A stretch of DNA of 64,000 bases from JANYJZ01 sp964523395 (GTDB lineage: Bacteria > Bacteroidota > Ignavibacteria > UBA10030 > SZUA-254). The stretch is taken from positions 62,001-126,000 of the forward strand of contig CAZFXS010000006.1 in NCBI GenBank assembly GCA_964523395.1. The letters are read 5' to 3'. The notes below the pieces were generated by a model that was not told the origin of the DNA, ran no database searches, and saw nothing but the letters and a program-made list of their open reading frames with translations. The translations under genes and the position numbers were made by a program. Position 1 is the first letter of the stretch; every line of letters begins with the position of its first letter. Of the stretch, positions 54,968-62,317 are shown piece by piece.

Positions 54968-54997
54968 ATGGTTACCGTTTCACAAAAGCGTGCTTGA
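54968..54997 (+). promoter_or_regulatory. Nine-codon leader ORF upstream of mmsA
   Basis: AGGAG stands five bases before an ATG that codes MVTVSQKRA and then TGA. It is in frame with mmsA, whose ATG lies nine bases after this stop and has a weaker ribosome site. A regulatory leader peptide, a reinitiation device, or an N-terminal extension cut by a nonsense mutation are all possible. Confidence 0.45.
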
Positions 54998-55006
54998 AGA
55001 AAGGTC

Positions 55007-56500
55007 ATGACCATGCAAACCACTACTCTTGAAAAAGCGACATCCACCGGGCGATTACTCTCCAACGTTATCGGTGGAAAACAAGTTAACGCACAAGCAT
55101 CTGAAACTCTTTCAGTAACCAATCCGGCGACAGGCATGGAAATTGCGCGCGTACCGCTTTCAACATCTGCTGATGTCGATGCGGCGGTGCGTGCCGCGAA
55201 AGGTGCACTGCCATCATGGTCTGCAATGCCTATTAAAGAACGCGTCCAGGTGTTCTTCCGCTACAAACGGTTGATGGAACAACACATGCAGGAACTCGCA
55301 CAGCTTGTGAGCGAAGAGAATGGCAAAATAACGAGTGAAGCGATTGCCGAAGTTGAAAAGGCAATTGAAGTAACAGAATTTGCGTGCTCGATGCCTCAGC
55401 TCGTTTCAGGAGAAATTCTGGAAGTCAGCAAAGGCGTGGAATGCCGTATCGACCGGTATCCCGTCGGCGTCGTTGCGTGCATTACACCATTTAATTTTCC
55501 AAACATGGTACCGAACTGGACAATCCCGAATGCACTCGTTCTCGGCAACACGATGGTTCTCAAACCGTCAGAGCAGGTGCCAATCAGTTCGATGCGGATT
55601 GCCGACCTGTTGAAAGAAGCCGGACTGCCCGATGGTGTGTTCAATGTTGTGCATGGGTCTCAGGCGGTTGTTGAAGCATTGTGTGATCATCCCGGAATCG
55701 AAGCGTTGACGTTTGTCGGGTCAACGCGTGTCGCAAAAATTGTATATCAGCGCTCAACTTCACATTACAAGCGGGCGATGTGCCTTGGCGGTGCCAAGAA
55801 TCATCTCATTGTTCTTCCTGATGCAAATGAGGAAATGGCTGCTTCAAATATCGCCGCATCAATGAGCGGTTGTGCCGGTCAACGATGTATGGCCGCATCG
55901 GCAATGGTCGCGGTAGGCTCTTCAGACCATATCATTAAGCGGTTGGTGGATGAATCAAAGAAAATTATTCCCGGAAAAAACCTCGGACCGGTTATTTCAC
56001 CTCAAGCCAAGGAACGCATTGAGCGATATATCACTGAAGCTGAAAAAGCCGGAGCAAAAGTGCTGCTGGACGGCCGCGGTGTTAGCGTTCCGGGAAAGGA
56101 AAATGGATATTGGGTCGGTCCAACAGTCATCGATTTTGTCAAGCCTGAAATGAAAATCGCACAAGAGGAAGTCTTTGGTCCGGTACTTGCCATTATTCGG
56201 ACACAGACAGTCGATGAAGCAATCAAAATCGAAAATAACAGTCCGTACGGTAACGCTGCTTCGGTTTTCACGCAAAGCGGCGGCGCGGCGCGTTATGTTG
56301 CAGAGCGGGCAAGCGCGGGAATGATCGGCGTGAACATTGGTGTTCCTGTTCCCCGTGAACCGTTCTCCTTCGGCGGATGGAATGAATCCAAGTTCGGGGC
56401 CGGCGATATCACAGGTAAAAGCTCCATCGAGTTTTTTACCAAACCGAAGAAGACAACCATCAAGTGGAATCCCGAAGCGAAAGCGAATTGGATGAGCTGA
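55007..56500 (+). CDS. mmsA: CoA-acylating (methyl)malonate-semialdehyde dehydrogenase
   Basis: 497 residues. NAD-dependent aldehyde dehydrogenase of the MmsA branch: catalytic Cys294 in CAGQRCMAASAMV, FVGSTRVAKIVYQRS, and LGGAKNHLIVLPDA, where the general-base glutamate of ordinary aldehyde dehydrogenases is replaced by asparagine as expected for CoA-acylating enzymes. It converts malonate semialdehyde to acetyl-CoA and CO2 (methylmalonate semialdehyde to propionyl-CoA), the last step of uracil or thymine breakdown. It follows a terminator and a short leader ORF, so it probably has its own promoter in 54800-54960. Confidence 0.93.
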   Translation: MTMQTTTLEKATSTGRLLSNVIGGKQVNAQASETLSVTNPATGMEIARVPLSTSADVDAAVRAAKGALPSWSAMPIKERVQVFFRYKRLMEQHMQELAQLVSEENGKITSEAIAEVEKAIEVTEFACSMPQLVSGEILEVSKGVECRIDRYPVGVVACITPFNFPNMVPNWTIPNALVLGNTMVLKPSEQVPISSMRIADLLKEAGLPDGVFNVVHGSQAVVEALCDHPGIEALTFVGSTRVAKIVYQRSTSHYKRAMCLGGAKNHLIVLPDANEEMAASNIAASMSGCAGQRCMAASAMVAVGSSDHIIKRLVDESKKIIPGKNLGPVISPQAKERIERYITEAEKAGAKVLLDGRGVSVPGKENGYWVGPTVIDFVKPEMKIAQEEVFGPVLAIIRTQTVDEAIKIENNSPYGNAASVFTQSGGAARYVAERASAGMIGVNIGVPVPREPFSFGGWNESKFGAGDITGKSSIEFFTKPKKTTIKWNPEAKANWMS

Positions 56501-56518
56501 TGCGGGTAAATGTCGCGG

Positions 56519-56601
56519 TAATTTTCAAATTGCGATTTGCGAATTTCGATTTGAAAAGATAAGCAGGTGTTGGGTCACCACTTACAGTTTTGGGTTTTGA
56601 G
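56519..56601. repeat. Wordy intergenic repeat before the S23 gene
   Basis: Words TTTTCAAATTGCGATTTGCG and AATTTCGATTTG, then GGTGTTGGGTCACCACTTA, like the segment GGTGTTGAGCACCACTTA in the REP array near 45.68 kb, then TTTTGGGTTTTGAG, which is the inverse of DNA at 57047-57059 at the end of the S23 gene. Confidence 0.6.
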
Positions 56602-56631
56602 TTAAAAATCACTAAACAAACGGGAGGAAAC

Positions 56632-57084
56632 ATGATCAAAGGATATAAGAAATTGCAAATTTATCAAGAGGCTCATAACCTAGCAATTCAGATTCATTCG
56701 ATGAGTCTTGGTCTTCCATCGTTAGAACGGTTTGAAGAGAGCAGTCAAATACGGCGTTCATCAAAATCAATATCCGCAAATATCGTTGAAGGTTTCGCCC
56801 TGCGAAGATATAAAAATGAATTTATCCACTACTTATTTCGCGCATATGCATCTGGTGAAGAAACGATCGAGCATCTTGAATTACTTTATGACACGAAGTC
56901 TCTTGATGATGAGGTTGCCTTTATGAACCTACATAAGAGTTACGATATTCTCTGTGGAAAACTCTTGCGCTTCATCCAGGCAGTAGATCGAACTTTTGAT
57001 ATTCCAAATTTTATTAAGGATTCAAACCCTGCCAAGGGTTCTTTTGCTCAAAACCCAAACCCCAAAACTCGAAACCCTTTATGA
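56632..57084 (+). CDS. S23-type four-helix bundle protein with repeat-derived tail
   Basis: 150 residues from the ATG with GGAGG five bases upstream. The first ~125 residues match the S23/four-helix bundle family (YKKLQIYQEAHNLAIQIHSM, RRSSKSISANIVEGFALRRY), known from insertions within 23S rRNA genes but often free-standing; the role is unclear. The last ~25 residues (SNPAKGSFAQNPNPKTRNPL) are unlike the family and are coded by DNA repeats: a palindrome AACCCT-GCCA-AGGGTT and CTCAAAACCCAAA. The gene is bracketed by 13-bp inverted repeats and overlaps preT by 4 bp. Confidence 0.85.
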   Translation: MIKGYKKLQIYQEAHNLAIQIHSMSLGLPSLERFEESSQIRRSSKSISANIVEGFALRRYKNEFIHYLFRAYASGEETIEHLELLYDTKSLDDEVAFMNLHKSYDILCGKLLRFIQAVDRTFDIPNFIKDSNPAKGSFAQNPNPKTRNPL

Positions 57085-58427
57085 ACAACATTTCACCCAA
57101 ACTTTCTCCCGACCAATACGAATCCAACTTCTCCGAACTCCACCCTGCGTTCACCAAGAATCAGGCGACTGCTGAAGCGAACCGCTGCCTGTTTTGCTTC
57201 GATTCGCCCTGCATGAAAGCGTGCCCGACACATATCGATATCTCTACGTTCATCAAAAAAATTGCTACTGATAATGTTAAAGGTTCGGCGAAAACGATTC
57301 TGGAATCGAACTGGATCGCTCTCACGTGCGCTAAAGCGTGCCCGGTGGATGTATTGTGCGAAGGGGCCTGTGTATACAACGAACGGGGTGAGAAACCGAT
57401 TGAAATCGGACGACTCCAGCGCTACGCCATTGATTGGTATTTCGAACGGGGCATACCGAAACTTTTTACTCCCGCGCCGAAGAACGGCAAATCGGTTGGA
57501 GTGATTGGCGGCGGTCCGGCGGGACTTGCCTGCAGCGCGGAACTAGCATTGATGGGATATGACGTTACGATTTATGAAGGAAAAGCAACTGCTGGCGGGC
57601 TCGATACGTGGGGTATCGCTCCATACAAAATGAAGTTTCAGGATAGTCTGAACGAAATAAAACTCGTTGAAAGTTTCGGTGTGAAGATTCAAACAAATAT
57701 GTGGGTCGGAAAGAATATCACAATTGCCGAACTGGAAAAGAAGCACGATGCTATTTTTATCGGTATTGGATTGGGAAATTCGCACGACCTGAATATTCCC
57801 GGCGAAGATCTTCCCGGAGTCTTTGATGCACTGGAATTTATTGAAAAGGTAACGACAAGAAAATGGAGCTCTGTCGACGTGGGGAAACGTGTAGCGGTCA
57901 TCGGCGCCGGCAATACTGCCATTGATGCCGTAACGGAAGCGAAACGCCTCGGTGCAGAACAGGTCATGATCATCTACCGCCGAAGTACGGAAGAAATGTC
58001 AGCATATGATTTTGAATATGAACTCGCCAAAAGCGATGGTGTGCACTTTCACTTCCTCACAGCTCCAAAACGAATTATCGGTAAAGATGCTGTTGAAGCG
58101 CTGGAATGCGTCAAGATGAAACTTGGCTCTCCCGATGCAAAAGGCAAACGTTGTGCAGAACCAATACCGGGGTCGGAGTTTCAAATTCCTGTTGATATGA
58201 TTATCAAAGCAATCGGTCAGAAGTCCAGCGAGAATTTTCTATCTCAAATCCCGAATCTCAAAACCCAAAACGGCAAAGTCACTGTAAACGCTGAAACATT
58301 ACAAACTTCCAACCCCAAATACTTTGCCGGCGGGGATTGCATCAATGGCGGGAAAGAAGTTGTGAATGCTGCCGCGGATGGGAAAAAGGCGGCGCATGGG
58401 ATTGATACTCTTTTATTTAAGCATTAA
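57081..58427 (+). CDS. preT: NAD-dependent dihydropyrimidine dehydrogenase, PreT subunit
   Basis: 448 residues. GltD-like flavoprotein: N-terminal iron-sulfur cysteines (CLFCFDSPCMKACP and CAKACPVDVLCEGACV), FAD site GVIGGGPAGLACSAEL, NAD(P)H site VAVIGAGNTAIDAV and the closing FAGGDCINGGKEVVNAAADG. With PreA it reduces uracil or thymine to the 5,6-dihydro form, or runs in reverse. Its ATG overlaps the S23 stop, so translation is coupled. The stretch coding IPNLKTQNG reads like the intergenic words but keeps normal length. Confidence 0.94.
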   Translation: MNNISPKLSPDQYESNFSELHPAFTKNQATAEANRCLFCFDSPCMKACPTHIDISTFIKKIATDNVKGSAKTILESNWIALTCAKACPVDVLCEGACVYNERGEKPIEIGRLQRYAIDWYFERGIPKLFTPAPKNGKSVGVIGGGPAGLACSAELALMGYDVTIYEGKATAGGLDTWGIAPYKMKFQDSLNEIKLVESFGVKIQTNMWVGKNITIAELEKKHDAIFIGIGLGNSHDLNIPGEDLPGVFDALEFIEKVTTRKWSSVDVGKRVAVIGAGNTAIDAVTEAKRLGAEQVMIIYRRSTEEMSAYDFEYELAKSDGVHFHFLTAPKRIIGKDAVEALECVKMKLGSPDAKGKRCAEPIPGSEFQIPVDMIIKAIGQKSSENFLSQIPNLKTQNGKVTVNAETLQTSNPKYFAGGDCINGGKEVVNAAADGKKAAHGIDTLLFKH

Positions 58428-58431
58428 CCTT

Positions 58432-58452
58432 CCCTCTCCTCTTAGGAGAGGG
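58432..58452 (+). repeat. Perfect 9-bp hairpin between preT and preA
   Basis: CCCTCTCCT-CTT-AGGAGAGGG, followed by GGGTGAGG. It lies five bases after preT and 35 before preA, without a U-tract. It resembles dispersed palindromes common in environmental genomes and could protect the preT message end. Confidence 0.65.
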
Positions 58453-58486
58453 ACAGGGTGAGGTCAACTTACACAAGGAACATGCA

Positions 58487-59797
58487 ATGGCAAATCTTTC
58501 AATTAACTGTGCTGGAATAAAGTCACCAAACCCTTTCTGGCTTGCGTCGGCTCCTCCGTCAAACTCGGGCTATCAGGTGTGCAAAGCCTTCGAGGCAGGC
58601 TGGGGCGGAGCGGTCTGGAAAACTATCGGCGAACCGGTCATGAACGTGTTTAATCGTTACGGCGCAGTCGATTATAATGGACAAAAAATTCTCGGGCTCA
58701 ATAATATCGAGCTTATCAGCGACCGTCCGATTGAAACCAACCTTAAAGAAATCAAGGAAACCAAAAAACTCTGGCCTGACCGCGCAGTCGTCGCATCACT
58801 TATGGTCGAGTCAAAACGCGAAACGTGGCACGATATTGTTAAACGTACCATCGATACCGGCTGTGACGGCATCGAACTGAACTACGGCTGTCCTCACGGT
58901 ATGAGCGAGCGCGGTATGGGCGCCGCAGTCGGACAGGTTCCCGAATACTGCGCGATGATTACCGAATGGGTAACGGAAGTATCCACTATTCCTGTCCTTG
59001 TAAAGCTAACCCCCAATGTCGGCGACATCCGCTTCCCCGCACGTGCTGCAAAAAAGGGAAAAGCAAACGGGATTTCCCTCATCAACACTATTAATAGTCT
59101 CATGGGTGTGAACCTGGACAATTTTGAGCTCAGACCTTCTGTCGCGGGTAAAGGCTCACACGGCGGTTACGCCGGTCCGGCAGTAAAACCAATCGCACTA
59201 AATATGCTTTCACAGGTTGCTATCGATCCCGAAGTCAATCTTCCCATCTCCGGCATGGGCGGCGTTTCAACCTGGCGCGACGCCGCGGAATTTATTCTCC
59301 TCGGAGCCACAAGCATACAGGTCTGCACCGCCGTCATGCATTACGGCTTCCGCATTATTGATGATCTGACCGAAGGACTTTCCAACTGGATGGATGAAAA
59401 AGGATTCACATCCATTGAACAATTCCGCGGTAAATCGCTTCACTGTATTTCTGATTTCGGAAACCTGAATCTGCTCGCGAAAACCATCGCGCAGATCGAT
59501 GAATCAAAATGTATCCAGTGCAATTTATGCTACATCGCGTGCGAAGATGCCGCTCACCAATGCATCGACATGATTCCGCACAATGGCAAGAATCAGCCAA
59601 AAGTCCGCGAAGACGATTGCGTCGGCTGTGCGCTCTGCTTTATCGTTTGTCCGGTTGATAATTGCATTTCGATGGTGCGCAAAGACGACGGAAAAGTCGC
59701 AGTCACCTGGAATGAATTGATGAAACAGCTTCCCCAGCCGCTGACGTGGGAAAGTTTGCGGCAGTTTCAGGCCAAGCATGGGATAGAAATACACTAG
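58487..59797 (+). CDS. preA: NAD-dependent dihydropyrimidine dehydrogenase, PreA subunit
   Basis: 436 residues. FMN-binding dihydroorotate-dehydrogenase-like barrel (NCAGIKSPNPFWLASAPPSN, LNYGCPHGMSERGMGAAVGQ, VKLTPNVGDIRFPARAAKKG, ISGMGGVSTWRDAAEFILLGA) followed by a two-cluster ferredoxin domain (CIQCNLCYIACEDAAHQC and CVGCALCFIVCPVDNC, residues about 345-405). It holds the pyrimidine-reducing site. Where mammalian enzyme has a catalytic cysteine in the GXXCGQ loop, this protein has valine; I believe bacterial PreA also lacks it. AAGGA precedes the ATG. Confidence 0.95.
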   Translation: MANLSINCAGIKSPNPFWLASAPPSNSGYQVCKAFEAGWGGAVWKTIGEPVMNVFNRYGAVDYNGQKILGLNNIELISDRPIETNLKEIKETKKLWPDRAVVASLMVESKRETWHDIVKRTIDTGCDGIELNYGCPHGMSERGMGAAVGQVPEYCAMITEWVTEVSTIPVLVKLTPNVGDIRFPARAAKKGKANGISLINTINSLMGVNLDNFELRPSVAGKGSHGGYAGPAVKPIALNMLSQVAIDPEVNLPISGMGGVSTWRDAAEFILLGATSIQVCTAVMHYGFRIIDDLTEGLSNWMDEKGFTSIEQFRGKSLHCISDFGNLNLLAKTIAQIDESKCIQCNLCYIACEDAAHQCIDMIPHNGKNQPKVREDDCVGCALCFIVCPVDNCISMVRKDDGKVAVTWNELMKQLPQPLTWESLRQFQAKHGIEIH

Positions 59798-59814
59798 ACA
59801 AGAAAATGTCTTGG

Positions 59815-59893
59815 TTATTTTCAATTTTCGATTTGCAATTTACAATTGACTTGACCAAAACGAAATTCATAATCCGAAATTAAAAATTACACA
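59815..59893. repeat. Wordy AT-rich intergenic repeat
   Basis: TTTTCAATTTTCGATTTGCA, TTACAATTGACTTGACC and CCGAAATTAAAAATTAC; same family as the spacers at 19.4, 49.2 and 60.4 kb. Confidence 0.6.
59846..59873 (+). promoter_or_regulatory. Candidate sigma70-like promoter inside the repeat
   Basis: TTGACT (59846-59851) and CATAAT (59868-59873) with a 16-base spacer, 30 bp before the DinB gene. Lineage promoters may differ from this consensus, so it is tentative. Confidence 0.3.
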
Positions 59894-59903
59894 TGGAGTG
59901 TTT

Positions 59904-60392
59904 ATGACTGAAAAAGAAATGTTCCTCAAAGCGTGGGAACGCGAATTTGAAACTACCGTAAAGGTTCTGAAAGCGTATCCCGAAAATAAACTCGATGTAA
60001 AACCTGCTGAAAAATTGAAATCGGCTCGTGATTTAGCCTTTGTGTTTGTTGGGGAACAGGCCATTGTCGATATGGTGATGAAAGGAAAAGTAGAGTTTGG
60101 CGGACCGGGACCGCAGGCACCGAATTCCATGGCCGAAATTATTCTGATGTTCAGCAACGCTGTGAGAATAAACATGGACAAAGTGAAAGCCATGTCCGAT
60201 GCCGATTATAACTCGATGATGGGATGGTTTGTCGCGCCAAAAACACCCGGACAGGTCCGCAAGGCAGATGTTCTCTGGACAATATTAATGGATATGATTC
60301 ACCACCGCGGGCAGTTTTCAGTCTATCTCCGCATCGCCGGCGGTAAAGTACCGTCCATTTACGGACCTACGGCGGATGAACCGTGGATGTAA
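59904..60392 (+). CDS. DinB/YfiT-like four-helix protein
   Basis: 162 residues from the ATG with GGAG five bases upstream. The DinB-like metal-binding bundle is seen as WEREFETTVKVLKAYPENKL at the start and LWTILMDMIHHRGQFSVYLR near the end, where the histidines would bind a divalent metal. The family covers thiol transferases and proteins of unknown role; no precise reaction can be given. It sits between preA and dihydropyrimidinase, without an obvious place in that pathway. Confidence 0.85.
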   Translation: MTEKEMFLKAWEREFETTVKVLKAYPENKLDVKPAEKLKSARDLAFVFVGEQAIVDMVMKGKVEFGGPGPQAPNSMAEIILMFSNAVRINMDKVKAMSDADYNSMMGWFVAPKTPGQVRKADVLWTILMDMIHHRGQFSVYLRIAGGKVPSIYGPTADEPWM

Positions 60393-60411
60393 GAGCCAAC
60401 TTAAGGCAGGA

Positions 60412-60510
60412 TAATTTCGCATTGCGAATTGTGAATTTCGAATTTTCTTCGTTTAACATTTGAATATTATATCCCGAAATCCGCATTTCGAAATCCCAAA
60501 TTAAAAAATA
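60412..60510. repeat. Wordy intergenic repeat
   Basis: CGCATTGCGAATTGTGAATT, TCGAATTTTC and CCGCATTTCGAAATCCC; members of the same word family as the other AT-rich spacers. No gene. Confidence 0.55.
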
Positions 60511-60561
60511 ATCACTTATGAATACGTCATCAATTTTCACAATTTACTTGGAGTAGATTAT

Positions 60562-61947
60562 ATGTCCACCCTCATAAAATCCGCCCGCATCATCACCGCC
60601 GAACAGGATTACACCGCCGACATCTATATCGAACGAGATAAAATCACTGCGATCGGCTCAGCACTTCCGATGCAGGCAGATACAGTCATTGACGCGAAAG
60701 GAAAATACGCAATCCCGGGCGGCATTGACGTTCACACGCACATGGACATGCCGTTTGGCGGTACAACCTCAAGTGACGACTTTGAGACCGGGACGCGCGC
60801 CGCGGCACTCGGCGGCACGACATGCCTTATCGACTTTGCTATTCAGACAAAAGGACAAAAGATCCGTGAAGCGCTCGATATCTGGTGGAAGAAAGGCGAG
60901 AAAGCAACCGTCGATTACAGTTTACATATGATAGTAACAGACCTTCCCGAAGCGCACCTCGAAGACCTCAACGAAATGGTACGCGAAGGATTGACAAGTT
61001 TCAAGCTCTTCATGGCATATCCCGGAGTCTTGATGGTGGATGACGCGACAATATTCCGCGCGATGTGCAAGACCGCTGAGAACGGCGCGCTTGTCTGCAT
61101 GCACGCGGAGAACGGCGGCGTCATTGACCTGATGGTGCAGAAAGCAATTGCCGAAGGAAAGAAAGCACCGATTTATCATGCGCTCACCCGTCCCACAACC
61201 GCAGAAGGCGAAGCCGTGAACCGCGCCATTGCCCTCGCGCAAATGGCAGGCGCGCCGGTTTATATTGTGCATCTCTCTTCTGCCGATGCACTTGAAAAAG
61301 TTTCCGAGGCGCGCGATCGTGGCATTCCTGCATTTGCCGAAACATGCCCGCAATATCTATTGTTATCAATCGAGGATCTCGACCGTCCAAACTTTGAAGG
61401 CGCAAAATATGTCTTTACCCCTCCCCTCCGCGAAAAATGGCATCAGGATAAACTCTGGGAAGGATTGAAGAAAAACACGCTGCAGGTTGTTTCCACCGAT
61501 CACTGCCCGTTCTGTTTCAAGGAGCAAAAAGAGCTTGGCCGTGACAGCTTTGCCAAAATCCCGAATGGCGGCCCGGGCGTTGAGAACCGGTTACAACTTC
61601 TCTTTCACCACGGCGTAAATCAGAAACGGATCACGGTCAACCGCTGGGTGGAAATCGTAGCGACCGCGCCTGCAAAAATGTTCGGGCTTTATCCGCGCAA
61701 AGGCACGATTGCTGTCGGCAGTGACGCGGACATTGTTATCTGGGATCCAAACATTGAGCATACGATCTCCGCGCATACGCACCATATGCGTGTCGACTAT
61801 TCGATGTTCGAAGGATTCAAAATAAAAGGCAATGCCGAGACAGTTCTTTCACGCGGCGAAAAAATTGTGGACAAAGGAACTTGGAATGGAAAAGCCGGGC
61901 GCGGTAAGTTTATCAAAAGAGATGCGTTTGCTGGGGCGTGGAAATAA
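60562..61947 (+). CDS. hydA: Dihydropyrimidinase (hydantoinase)
   Basis: 461 residues. Binuclear zinc amidohydrolase: His58 and His60 in GGIDVHTHMDM, carboxylated Lys148 in TSFKLFMAYPG, His181 in CMHAENGG, His237 in YIVHLSSADAL and Asp313 in VSTDHCPF. It opens dihydrouracil or dihydrothymine to the N-carbamoyl beta-amino acid, which the amidohydrolase at 48321 then splits. GGAG precedes the ATG. It is followed directly by a palindromic repeat. Confidence 0.96.
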   Translation: MSTLIKSARIITAEQDYTADIYIERDKITAIGSALPMQADTVIDAKGKYAIPGGIDVHTHMDMPFGGTTSSDDFETGTRAAALGGTTCLIDFAIQTKGQKIREALDIWWKKGEKATVDYSLHMIVTDLPEAHLEDLNEMVREGLTSFKLFMAYPGVLMVDDATIFRAMCKTAENGALVCMHAENGGVIDLMVQKAIAEGKKAPIYHALTRPTTAEGEAVNRAIALAQMAGAPVYIVHLSSADALEKVSEARDRGIPAFAETCPQYLLLSIEDLDRPNFEGAKYVFTPPLREKWHQDKLWEGLKKNTLQVVSTDHCPFCFKEQKELGRDSFAKIPNGGPGVENRLQLLFHHGVNQKRITVNRWVEIVATAPAKMFGLYPRKGTIAVGSDADIVIWDPNIEHTISAHTHHMRVDYSMFEGFKIKGNAETVLSRGEKIVDKGTWNGKAGRGKFIKRDAFAGAWK

Positions 61948-61951
61948 ACAG

Positions 61952-61977
61952 CCCTCCTGCGCTAAAGCTTCGGAGGG
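61952..61977 (+). repeat. Dispersed palindrome after hydA
   Basis: CCCTCC and GGAGGG arms around GCGCTAAAGCTTC. The right arm doubles as the ribosome-binding site of the cytochrome gene starting at 61985. Confidence 0.6.
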
Positions 61978-61984
61978 TAAACGG

Positions 61985-62317
61985 ATGAATGGATTGAACA
62001 TTATAAAGAACATTATAATAGCGGGCGTTCTTCTGTGTGGAGTTTTTCTCGGCGTTATTTCGGCGACGACACCGGAAGAAAAAAAACCAATCCAATCAAA
62101 AGATACGATATACACATTTCAAAAAGACATCCTCCCCCTCCTCCAAACCAACTGCAAACCGTGTCATTTTCCCGGCGGGACAAAATATCAGAAACTCCCC
62201 TTTGATGATTCCTCAACAGTATTCAACCTTGGAAAGAAATTAAATTCACGGTTGAAAGAAAAGGAACAGCAAAAAATTATTAATAGCTGGGTTGAAAGTG
62301 GAACAAAGGAGAAATAA
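61985..62317 (+). CDS. Small membrane-anchored or secreted c-type cytochrome
   Basis: 110 residues. A hydrophobic N-terminal segment (IIKNIIIAGVLLCGVFLGVI) serves as signal or anchor, and a single haem c site CKPCH lies around residue 60, followed by SWVESGTKE, typical of cytochrome c-like small domains near the last helix. Methionine as sixth ligand is not obvious. GGAGGG, part of a palindromic repeat, lies seven bases before the ATG. Its stop overlaps the following dipeptidase frame. Confidence 0.75.
   Translation: MNGLNIIKNIIIAGVLLCGVFLGVISATTPEEKKPIQSKDTIYTFQKDILPLLQTNCKPCHFPGGTKYQKLPFDDSSTVFNLGKKLNSRLKEKEQQKIINSWVESGTKEK

Noticed and set aside
56632..57084. S23 gene as an intervening sequence of a 23S rRNA
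   Set aside because: No rRNA sequence flanks it; it lies between protein genes.
58240..58320. Repeat insertion in preT
   Set aside because: The DNA resembles the intergenic words, but the protein keeps the normal length and spacing before FAGGD, so chance or ordinary codon drift suffices.
58890..58950. PreA lacking the catalytic cysteine, as a sign of lost function
   Set aside because: The valine at this place appears, as far as I recall, in working bacterial PreA proteins too, so it is not evidence of inactivity.
61832..61984. Extension of the small cytochrome gene into hydA
   Set aside because: A well-placed ribosome site and signal-like start at 61985 explain the gene; the upstream codons are a shadow of hydA.
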